Source of the DNA: Phallusia fumigata
Lineage: Eukaryota > Chordata > Ascidiacea > Phlebobranchia > Ascidiidae
Direction: 5' to 3'
Assembly: GCA_008931825.1 (NCBI GenBank)
Contig: QXVZ01008510.1
Location: 1 to 22,956, forward strand
Length of the DNA: 22,956 nucleotides
Position 1 is the first letter of the stretch; every line of letters begins with the position of its first letter. The translations under genes and the position numbers were made by a program. This document shows positions 12,601 to 17,439 of the stretch, piece after piece. The notes under the pieces were generated by a model, which worked only from the letters and a program-made list of their open reading frames with translations, was not told the DNA's origin and did not search any database.

Positions 12601-14367
12601 GTTACTGATAATTTGTCATCTACCTGTCTCTTAAGAAAGCGACCTTAATTATGCGCTCAAAATAATCGAATTTAAAACATTTCTATCAACTTGTTTGCTG
12701 TGGTTCTTCGCCTAGCATCTGTTACATGTAAAAAAGTGGGTAAGGTAGCAATATTAAGTTTTCGGACGCACTGTTAGTTTGCAACTCCTTGTACCACCAG
12801 GTGGCGCAGATGTCACAAAAACTAACATGCATTGTGATCAAAGTGTTTTTGATACTTTATAATGAAGAAAACTTTACGAACAGCCGACTTTCAGCAAGTT
12901 TCATGACTTCTATACATCTATGTGTGAGATTACTGTTTTATTGTGCTTCTTTATTTTGTTCCAGCTTGCAGTAGTGGCTTCTGGGGTCAGGGTTGCCTCA
13001 ATCAATGTCCCGAATCTTGTCCGATCGCAGCTCAGTGTGATATTGTAACTGGCATCTGTCTCTGTCCCACAGGATTCGGAGGACAAAACTGCAATAAAAG
13101 TAAGAAAACTTTTCATGGTTTTGACAGCAGACCGTCTAATACAGCGATTTTCAAAAAACATAAAATGTTTGGACGTTTAAATGAAATTTGGAAGTAAAGT
13201 GCTTAGGATTTTGCAGACAGCTCCATCAAGCATAGCACAGATTTTACACAGGACGGGTCTACGAGAGTAAAAATTAAACTTTTACCTAAGTTACCTGCCA
13301 AACTGACTTAGAAGCACGTTCTCAACATGCTTAGCTCGTTTATGCGAAACCAGGCCAATTACTTTTGTAATATCGCTGCCACATTAGCTTCTTAAATTTT
13401 GTATTGCAGCGTGTGGTGCAGGTAAATGGGGTCCAGATTGCATTGAAAGCTGCCCGTCGTCATGTCCAACTAGTTGTGATACCCAGGATGGTCAATGTTA
13501 CTGTGGATCTTTGTCTGCTTCGTGTAAAAACGGCGGCAAGTGCAAAGGGGTAAAGACAAAAAATATCAGATTTCATTTCATTGAACATTGTAATCAAATA
13601 TAGATAACTTGTCTTTTTCTTCATCAAATTACTTGAACCAGTATTACGATTTGCTAAACTATTCTGTTGATGAAAGGGCCACTGTAATTGTCCGGATGGG
13701 TATGGAGGCACTGACTGTACTGGCCCGGGCTCAAGTTCTACAGGATCAAACGGGGGAGTAATTGCTGCTGGTAAGCAAGTTAACTGAAAATCAATCGCAT
13801 TTATTGGTTTGTTCTCAAGGTTTTTAGTTGAAAAGGGGGCTATGTGTTTGTAGAAACCAACTGGTTTCAAACACGGATGGTTGTTTGTTTAACATAGTCT
13901 GTATTCTGCACTTAAAAAAATTGGAACAAGTAAACTTTGGGTGAAGAAAACTACAATGTTTTAGTACAGCGTTTTTCTGACACCCGAGTTTTTCCACAGC
14001 TGTAATAGGTTCGATAATGTTGGTTGTTATCATCGTTCTCGCCGTGTATGTGGTTTATTACAAGCGACAGGTTGACTTATCCAAAATCACGTTAAAATCC
14101 CTCGACCCCCGAAAACTTTTCTCTGGCGATGTGAGTATGACATTAACAATTGTTGAACAGCCTGTATAACATTAGTTATCATCTTTTTTGCATAAAAAAC
14201 TTTTTTTTGATAAAAAATACTTTGTGGTGCAGAGTTTTACATGAATTTGTTTTGTTCATCTTTGCAACGTTTTTATTGTCCAGAGCATGGACACAAAATC
14301 ATTTTACAATCAAGATGAGGGAGTTTGCATTGAAAATCCAAACTACGGTTTTGATGCAGATGCTTGA
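509..14367 (+). CDS. WSC + multi-EGF transmembrane receptor, 25 coding exons (5' partial)
   Basis: Gene-level entry joining the exons listed below; all 25 junctions keep phase and give 1,224 codons plus stop. Visible protein, numbered from its first residue here: WSC domain about 1-77, a Cys-containing linker to about 125, roughly 23 EGF-like modules about 126-1138 of the form CxCxxGYxGxxC followed by CPxGxYGxxC, a Gly/Ser stalk, one hydrophobic helix about 1150-1174 followed by basic KRQ, and a tail of about 50 residues with NPNY at about 1215-1218. This is the layout of type I scavenger/engulfment receptors (MEGF10/11, CED-1, Draper, SCARF), which bind ligands outside the cell and signal through NPxY to PTB adaptors. 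The WSC domain is a carbohydrate-associated module not usual in that family, so ligand and exact orthology are unknown. Start codon and signal peptide lie left of the window. Function is inferred from domains. Confidence 0.85.
876..1086 (+). CDS. receptor exon 2: C-terminal half of WSC domain and linker
   Basis: Acceptor TTTACAG, donor GTAAAG at 1087, phase 2 to phase 0. It starts with DCSMPCSGD and continues [13 protein letters not shown], which is the conserved C-terminal end of WSC domains (CxxxCxGdxxxxCGGxxrxxvY). A linker with three further cysteines follows. Confidence 0.85.
1256..1379 (+). CDS. receptor exon 3: EGF-like module 1
   Basis: Acceptor TTTGCAG, donor GTACAA at 1380, phase 0 to 1. 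Motifs are [20 protein letters not shown] and the half module ending NTWGK, which continues as DC in the next exon. Confidence 0.8.
1380..1880. other. intron with no recognised element
   Basis: This 501-nt AT-rich intron has GT..AG borders (GTACAA..TTTACAG). I see no coding pattern, repeat or RNA in it. Confidence 0.7.
1881..2050 (+). CDS. receptor exon 4: EGF-like module 2
   Basis: Acceptor TTTACAG, donor GTGATG at 2051, phase 1 to 0. Motifs are [18 protein letters not shown] and DGTWGQDC, the classic laminin-EGF spacing. Confidence 0.8.
2293..2479 (+). CDS. receptor exon 5a: EGF-like modules 3-4 (one of two copies)
   Basis: Acceptor TTTACAG, donor GTAAAT at 2480, phase 0 to 1, 187 nt. Motifs are [24 protein letters not shown] and [10 protein letters not shown]. 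It is followed by a second copy at 2876-3062 that differs by three synonymous bases. Because 187 is not a multiple of three, including both copies puts the second out of frame and gives TGA after about nine codons, so only one copy can be used per transcript. Confidence 0.75.
2603..2647 (+). repeat. SINE-like 3' tail inside copy A
   Basis: A CGTTGTTCTGCTCACTGA block followed by GATAAAA-type and AAACAAACAAA tracts matches, apart mostly from transitions, the 3' end of the SINE at 5215-5261. The related tail in copy B is at 3187-3227. The SINE body upstream is too diverged for me to delimit. Confidence 0.4.
2765..2765. other. ambiguous base N at the copy A / copy B junction
   Basis: This is the only N in the window. 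It lies exactly between the two copies of the duplicated segment, which suggests a contig join or an unresolved base at an assembly seam. Confidence 0.9.
2766..3343 (+). repeat. direct duplication, copy B (contains EGF exon 5b)
   Basis: Second copy of 2178-2764, starting with the same ACATATAAG and ending at the same TGTA before unique intron sequence. Coding differences from copy A are only synonymous, and non-coding differences are denser. That is the expected profile of two alleles, or of a duplicate under constraint. Confidence 0.9.
2876..3062 (+). CDS. receptor exon 5b: allelic or duplicate copy of exon 5a
   Basis: Same length, splice sites and encoded residues as the exon at 2293-2479; acceptor TTTACAG, donor GTAAAT at 3063. 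Three third-position changes (T/C) separate them. Either copy joins in phase to exon 4 and exon 6, but not both together. Confidence 0.75.
3344..3740. other. unique part of the intron before exon 6
   Basis: About 400 nt between copy B and the acceptor TTTTTGTAG. It is AT-rich and I recognise no coding sequence or element. Confidence 0.6.
3741..3892 (+). CDS. receptor exon 6: EGF-like modules 4-5
   Basis: Acceptor TTTTTGTAG, donor GTATGT at 3893, phase 1 to 0. Motifs are [23 protein letters not shown] and [12 protein letters not shown]. The last module lacks the usual GYxG turn and has AAGVHC instead. Confidence 0.8.
4111..4511 (+). mobile_element. MITE, family 1 copy 1 (AGGGTTGCCAAC ends)
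   Basis: A 401-bp non-coding element in the intron between exons 6 and 7. Its ends are inverted: AGGGTTGCCAAC on the left and GTTGGCAACCCT on the right. It is flanked by the perfect 10-bp direct repeat ACTTTTAAAT (4101-4110 and 4512-4521). The interior carries repeated AATAAAGGAC words. A duplication of this length is nearest to Mutator-like (9-11 bp), but superfamily assignment is tentative. Confidence 0.88.
4541..4582 (+). repeat. tandem pair of a 21-bp unit
   Basis: Two perfect adjacent copies of a 21-bp unit beginning ATTCCTCTATAGACTGCAG, in the intron about 100 bases before exon 7. It is probably replication slippage. Confidence 0.9.
4687..4835 (+). CDS. receptor exon 7: EGF-like module 6
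   Basis: Acceptor GTCAAG, donor GTAAGC at 4836, phase 0 to 2. Motifs are [26 protein letters not shown] and GFTGALC. The acceptor has a weak pyrimidine tract, but phase and module spacing support it. Confidence 0.8.
4972..5261 (+). mobile_element. tRNA-derived SINE
   Basis: The head resembles a tRNA with a pol III A box TGGCCGAGTGG (4974-4984) and a B-box-like GGTTCTAATCTC (5018-5029). Between them CCTTGTG/CACAAGG forms a 7-bp stem with a 2-nt loop, which is not a working anticodon arm. The tail is A-rich and ends in repeated AAAC units (5244-5261). A related 3' end occurs at 2603-2647 and 3187-3227, supporting a dispersed family. I could not identify clear target duplications, so the ends are approximate. 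It lies in the intron between exons 7 and 8. Confidence 0.65.
5262..5750. other. remaining intron before exon 8
   Basis: No gene is supported. The 5415-5520 part has an irregular series of Cys codons and is discussed as a possible decayed EGF exon. The rest is AT-rich intron sequence ending in TTTGATACAG. Confidence 0.45.
5751..5890 (+). CDS. receptor exon 8: EGF-like module 7
   Basis: Acceptor TTTGATACAG, donor GTGGGT at 5891, phase 2 to 1. Motifs are [21 protein letters not shown] and GYQGVQC, then CSAGTY, which is completed by the next exon. Confidence 0.8.
6065..6439 (+). mobile_element. MITE, family 1 copy 2
   Basis: 375-bp relative of the element at 4111-4511 in the same orientation, in the intron between exons 8 and 9. 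It is flanked by a perfect 10-bp direct repeat ACGTTAGTGT (6055-6064 and 6440-6449). The left end has lost one base (AGGGTGCCAAC). The right end lacks about nine bases of the inverted repeat (AAGGACCCT where copy 1 has AAGGACGGTTGGCAACCCT), so this copy is end-damaged. Confidence 0.87.
6527..6741 (+). CDS. receptor exon 9: EGF-like modules 8-9
   Basis: Acceptor CACCAG, donor GTACAG at 6742, phase 1 to 0. Motifs are [11 protein letters not shown] (one extra residue before Cys), [17 protein letters not shown] and TGFCYCK. The last module is completed by the next exon. Confidence 0.85.
6860..7027 (+). CDS. receptor exon 10: EGF-like module 10
   Basis: Acceptor TTTTTGCAG, donor GTAATA at 7028, phase 0 to 0 (56 codons). 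Motifs are [22 protein letters not shown] and GYSGQTC. Because phase is 0 at both ends, it could be skipped without a frameshift. Confidence 0.85.
7028..7738. other. 711-nt intron with no recognised element
   Basis: GTAATA..GTTCCAG borders. The 80-codon frame at 7306-7548 has no EGF spacing or other domain, so I treat it as chance. I looked for an extra CPxGxYG half-module expected between exons 10 and 11 and found none. Confidence 0.6.
7739..7927 (+). CDS. receptor exon 11: EGF-like module 11 and following half
   Basis: Acceptor TTGTTCCAG, donor GTAGGA at 7928, phase 0 to 0 (63 codons). It begins [11 protein letters not shown], an atypical short opening without the usual CPxGxYG. Then come [22 protein letters not shown] and [11 protein letters not shown]. 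Confidence 0.82.
7928..8458. other. 531-nt intron with no recognised element
   Basis: AT-rich, with an A-run around 8095-8107. No coding pattern or transposon end was recognised. Confidence 0.65.
8459..8651 (+). CDS. receptor exon 12: EGF-like modules 12-13
   Basis: Acceptor TATCCTAG, donor GTAAAC at 8652, phase 0 to 1. Motifs are [31 protein letters not shown] and GYTGISC. Confidence 0.85.
8864..8991 (+). CDS. receptor exon 13: EGF-like module 14
   Basis: Acceptor CTCACAG, donor GTAATT at 8992, phase 1 to 0. Motifs are [24 protein letters not shown] and SQCP. The coding sequence contains an exact TGACGTCA at 8901-8908. Confidence 0.85.
9116..9291 (+). CDS. receptor exon 14: EGF-like module 15
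   Basis: Acceptor AATTTTAG, donor GTAGGT at 9292, phase 0 to 2. Motifs are [22 protein letters not shown] (Gly replaced by Ser at the turn) and GYYGQNC. Reading past the chosen donor meets TAG, which supports the boundary. Confidence 0.82.
9565..9655 (+). CDS. receptor exon 15: EGF-like module 16 (short)
   Basis: Acceptor TTTGGTAG, donor GTAAGT at 9656, phase 2 to 0, only 91 nt. Motifs are [16 protein letters not shown] and GYTGNDC. Confidence 0.8.
9725..9842 (+). CDS. receptor exon 16: EGF-like module 17, first part
   Basis: Acceptor TTTGTTTAG, donor GTGTGG at 9843, phase 0 to 1. Motifs are [17 protein letters not shown] and GYIG, completed as GYIGEIC by exon 17. The donor hexamer is the start of the left target duplication of the MITE at 9853. 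Confidence 0.8.
9853..10241 (+). mobile_element. MITE, family 1 copy 3, at a splice donor
   Basis: 389-bp element in the same orientation as the other two, with intact AGGGTTGCCAAC and GTTGGCAACCCT ends. Flanks are GTGTGGTAAT (9843-9852) and ATGTGGTAAC (10242-10251), a 10-bp duplication with eight matches. Near its right end a run of 28 C (10189-10216) replaces sequence present in copy 1. Confidence 0.87.
10189..10216 (+). repeat. poly-C homopolymer, 28 bases
   Basis: Uninterrupted C run inside MITE copy 3, in place of roughly 30 bases of mixed sequence in copy 1. The exact length is likely to be unreliable in any assembly. Confidence 0.85.
10252..10856. other. rest of intron before exon 17
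   Basis: No gene supported. It holds a B-box-like GTTCGACCCC near 10470 followed by an AATAAACTCAACTCAACTC-type tail near 10510-10528, which could be a decayed SINE, and a short TTTAGG-like stretch near 10710-10730. Confidence 0.4.
10857..11003 (+). CDS. receptor exon 17: EGF-like module 18
   Basis: Acceptor GTTGCAG, donor GTAAGC at 11004, phase 1 to 1. Motifs are [26 protein letters not shown] and GYYGSDC. Confidence 0.85.
11040..11510. mobile_element. hAT-type MITE (TAGGGATGGGCC ends)
   Basis: A 471-bp non-autonomous element in the intron between exons 17 and 18. It has perfect 12-bp inverted ends (TAGGGATGGGCC and GGCCCATCCCTA) and a perfect 8-bp direct repeat CTGCTTTG on both sides (11032-11039, 11511-11518), as expected for hAT transposition. 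GC-rich hairpin-forming words such as CACCGAGC/GCTCGGTG and CCGAGCAT/ATGCTCGG lie inside. It also carries TGACGTCA at 11135-11142. No transposase is encoded. Confidence 0.92.
11594..11725 (+). CDS. receptor exon 18: EGF-like module 19
   Basis: Acceptor GTATGTAG, donor GTTCGA at 11726 (unusual after the GT), phase 1 to 1. Motifs are [20 protein letters not shown] and GYTGDLC. Phase agrees with both neighbours. Confidence 0.8.
11789..11903 (+). CDS. receptor exon 19: EGF-like module 20, first part
   Basis: Acceptor CGCTTTAG, donor GTAAGA at 11904, phase 1 to 2, separated from exon 18 by an intron of only 63 nt. Motifs are [20 protein letters not shown] and GYTGHS, with the last Cys in exon 20. 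Confidence 0.82.
12122..12255 (+). CDS. receptor exon 20: EGF-like module 21
   Basis: Acceptor TTTTGTAG, donor GTACGT at 12256, phase 2 to 1. Motifs are [15 protein letters not shown] and GFTGANC. Confidence 0.83.
12256..12964. other. 709-nt intron with no recognised element
   Basis: Very AT-rich, with A- and T-runs around 12440-12600. No gene, transposon ends or structured RNA seen. Confidence 0.65.
12965..13099 (+). CDS. receptor exon 21: EGF-like module 22
   Basis: Acceptor TTGTTCCAG, donor GTAAGA at 13100, phase 1 to 1. Motifs are [20 protein letters not shown] and GFGGQNC. Confidence 0.84.
13410..13549 (+). CDS. receptor exon 22: EGF-like module 23, first part
   Basis: Acceptor GTATTGCAG, donor GTAAAG at 13550, phase 1 to 0. 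Motifs are [24 protein letters not shown] and CKNGGKC. The preceding intron (13100-13409) shows nothing notable. Confidence 0.83.
13677..13770 (+). CDS. receptor exon 23: end of last EGF module and juxtamembrane stalk
   Basis: Acceptor GATGAAAG, donor GTAAGC at 13771, phase 0 to 1. [12 protein letters not shown] closes the last EGF-like module; a Gly/Ser-rich stalk then leads into the hydrophobic GGVIAA at the start of the membrane helix. Confidence 0.82.
14000..14130 (+). CDS. receptor exon 24: transmembrane helix and start of tail
   Basis: Acceptor TTTCCACAG, donor GTGAGT at 14131, phase 1 to 0. It encodes a strongly hydrophobic run ([17 protein letters not shown]) followed by basic YYKRQ, the orientation expected of a type I membrane protein, and then about 30 cytoplasmic residues. 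Confidence 0.88.
14284..14367 (+). CDS. receptor exon 25: C-terminal tail with NPNY, stop codon
   Basis: Acceptor ATTGTCCAG, phase 0, 27 codons and TGA at 14365-14367. The end reads [15 protein letters not shown]. NPxY motifs in CED-1, MEGF10 and LDL-receptor-family tails bind PTB-domain adaptors such as CED-6/GULP, so the same role is likely here. The tail (about 50 residues) is much shorter than in MEGF10 or CED-1. Confidence 0.85.
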   Translation, partial: SMDTKSFYNQDEGVCIENPNYGFDADA

Positions 14368-14572
14368 TCTTCAAATATCGATTGCGTATTAGTAAAATAC
14401 TTTGTCTTCATGTAATTCCTCATATTTTATCTATATTTAAACGAATAACCCTTGAACTAATTTTTTTTTGTGTATTAGTGATGTAAATTTGCGCTAATTA
14501 GTTGAAAAACGATTTAAGCAATATTTTGTTCCTTTTTAGTTAAGCAATGTTTTGTTACATTTTGTTCACTAC

Positions 14573-14578
14573 ATTAAA
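14573..14578 (+). terminator. possible poly(A) signal of the receptor gene
   Basis: ATTAAA lies about 200 bases after the stop codon, and no AATAAA occurs between the stop and this point. It is the best candidate seen; transcript ends would decide. Confidence 0.25.
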
Positions 14579-15304
14579 AACAAATCGTGTAACAATGGGC
14601 ACTTGAATCTGGGTTGTGACGCCCTAATGTTCAGAAGACCCAAACTATAATTCAGATGTAGAATCCTTTAATCCAACGCGACCTGCAAGCGTTCTAGGGC
14701 TCCACACTGGTGGTTCTCAGTATAAACGCGCTTGGCCTTCTTAAAAAACCACACAGGTTTTGTTAACTCGGCGATGCGGTTTTCTGTTTTAAACGAAATC
14801 GTTTAAATATTCACCAATACATACATACAACTGCACTTCAAATCACACTCACCAACTGGTTTTGCACAGGTCAGATATTATCCAAGTTGCATTAAATTTT
14901 ACCACCATTTCCAATACGTCTGGCTACAACCCGTGTAAGTTAAAATGAACAGGATCGAACATTTCAGACTCAAAGACTTATTAACGTTTGTGACGTCATA
15001 TACCGTCGCTTGTGGTGCGAACCCAAACGGCGGGAAACATAGAGATATTACATCAGACCTCAAGGCATTTACGTTTTTTTCTCGAGGTTGTGACCAAATG
15101 GTTTATTCTCTACCTATTTCCTTTCCAACTTGATAGAGCAAGCCAACTTAACCCACTTTTCAGGACCTGAATTTTAAACTGAACTAGAAGAATGGGTTTC
15201 GCCGTATTTCCATTCCACATACACTTCCACTTAATTTAATAACGCTATATGCTCACTACATTTTCTACACTTCATGACATGATTGCTTATGCAAGCAGAA
15301 ACAC

Positions 15305-15417
15305 AACTAGGAAATCAGAATGACACACAAAGATTGTGGCAGATATTTAAATACATTTGTTTTTTTGTGAAATAATTGGTGCTTATAACAAAACTAGGAA
15401 ATCAGAAAGACACACAA
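15305..15417 (+). repeat. spaced direct repeat pair, 26 bp
   Basis: Two copies of AACTAGGAAATCAGA-N-GACACACAA (15305-15330, 15392-15417) with one mismatch, 61 bases apart. It is probably a local duplication; no function is suggested. Confidence 0.8.
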
Positions 15418-16786
15418 TCTACAAACTTTATGGGACTAGCAGGATAACTTTAGGGTTATTGAGTTAAACATAGCAATCGATACACAATTCAATGCGTTAC
15501 AATAGCACTTTTTACAAATTGTCGACTTTCAACCAATTCAAGCACTACTTGGTAATCTGGCCCATTTTAGGGAGCTATTTGGGGCTGGAGCTAAGGGTTA
15601 ATACTTACACCCATCTAGAGGAATTTCCCTTCTCATCATAGACGCATCGGGATGGTATAAACTCGCAACATTTATGCCTGTTGTTTTTGGTCCACCTCAA
15701 CGAATTGTGCGCACAATCCCGACAAAACAAATGGCACATTTCCATGACAACATCTACCAGCTGTGAAAGTTTTAACCAAAGCCACAACACATTTCGTGCC
15801 AAAAGTGCATGGACAAACAAAAAATAATTTCTTTTTCCCCTTCAGAAAAGTAATGATTGACAAACTGTGTTTGATTTGCGACGGTTATATTCCATGCTCA
15901 AGAAACCGCAGTAACGATTAATATATGCAGAAAAGATTTGGAACTTTTGACACAGAAACAGGCTGCAACATATGACGCGCGCGAAAAAAGAAATCTGCCC
16001 TCGGTTAAGCAAAACGGGAACATTCATGGCTATACATAGTTCACTTTTGTACAATTGCACCACGAAGCCAAACCAAAACATAAGCCTGGAACTGATTAAG
16101 CCAGCATGGCAATGGTTCTTAAATTTTGCTAATGTGAAAAAGTACAGGCATGAAAAGGGGCAAAAATCACATATTTTGGTGGCACTTATTTCGATTTTCT
16201 GTCTTTGTTGTAAGATTCTTAAGTGTAGGAAAATAAACAGGAAGAAAATACTGGCAATGATAAGCATAAGAAAGCGCTGCAGCAAGTGCTGTGCCGCGTG
16301 AAACATAAATATGCGACAAAACTGTACAACTTTTTACAGTAAGCAAGGTGATTTCACTTGCAGGTGTGTAGTTTAACAAATACAGTTTGTGCAATTGTCC
16401 GGTCATTGCGGAATGATTTTAGGCAAAAACTCTTATAAAAATGGTGTGATTGTCGATCAGCTCGGTTGCTATGGCAACCTAAATATACCTATTTACAAGC
16501 GTTATTATTGCAAGGGTAAACTAAAAAATATTGGATTGTTTTAGCTGAAATTCATTTTCGTGGGTTGAAAAGTGGCAATGCCACCAAAGATGAAAATATG
16601 GTTCAAAATAAGCACAATTACTTGGTATGTGATAGAATGTGTTACAACAGTAGGCTATAATGGCAAGTCGGGCGTTACGATGAAGATACAAGGCAACTTC
16701 GTCATCAGTTGTTAGGGAAAATAGGTACAGGTGTGACGTCACCGCTTACAGCGATACGCCCAATTGGAATTATAGACTTTCATTTC

Positions 16787-17439
16787 TCATTTCATTTCAT
16801 TGCTACAGCCAAGTGTAACGCACTGAAGTGAATTATTATTATCACAGCATCGCTTCTCGTCACCAGCCGCGCTGCTACCGTTGCTAACCGGCGCATCAAT
16901 CGATGTGAATAAGGTGGAGAACGATTCACTGGTGGTGGCGAAATTGCTCTGCATCATATCATTCATGTTCGGCTGGAGGCTGTTATCCAGTTGTTCCAAG
17001 TTAAAAGTGCCTTGGCTTGTTGCCAAACCGTAATCGTATCCGCTCGGAGAGTTGACCTGCTGCGAAAGACCAAGGTTTTGGAGATCGAATCCCTGGTTGA
17101 TATCGTTTTGCGTGGGCTGCATGTTGTATCCGAAGTGGGCGGGTGAAAGCCGGTTTTGTTGCTGTTGATGTGTCGGTTGAACCTGCACCTGGTGTTGCTG
17201 TGGCATTGGTACAGGGGAGGTGCGATGCATTGGACTGGTGTTATAGGGGTTGTTTTGCGGTGCAGAACAGCGCGGGTCTGCTGTATGCTGCGGAAGGGTG
17301 CTGCTGTCGAACACCACAAGTCTAGCCGGGCCGTCCTCCTCCGAATGGCAACCTTGGTCGCTTTGTTTGCACGGACACTGGCAAACTTCGCGAGTTTCTT
17401 TCTTTATGATGACGATGGGGACACCGCTGAATTTGTTTT
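16787..17439 (-). CDS. MTF1: MTF1 last exon: cysteine cluster and C-terminus
   Basis: Acceptor TTTTACGCAG on the minus strand, 2 nt plus 217 codons including stop at 16789-16787. It starts [15 protein letters not shown] and then REVCQCPC, followed by a further Cys seven residues later. Vertebrate MTF-1 has CQCQCAC at this place, needed for metal-induced transcription; here the fourth clustered Cys is displaced. The rest is rich in Gln (for example THQQQQNR), Asn, Pro and Ser. Confidence 0.9.

Larger units (their letters stand above)
14368..16786. other. convergent intergenic region between receptor and MTF1 3' ends
   Basis: About 2.4 kb containing the 3' UTRs of both genes, with no gene I can support. 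The nearest AATAAA for MTF1 (TTTATT on the given strand) is at 15102-15107, far from its stop. Two overlapping frames at 15842-16306 (minus, 154 codons) and 15972-16301 (plus, 109 codons) match no domain I know. A 26-bp near-perfect direct repeat occurs at 15305-15330 and 15392-15417. Confidence 0.5.

Noticed and set aside
509..13770. The regular Cys-rich repeat pattern as a CRISPR-like or satellite array
   Set aside because: The periodicity is at protein level (EGF modules) with little DNA identity between units.
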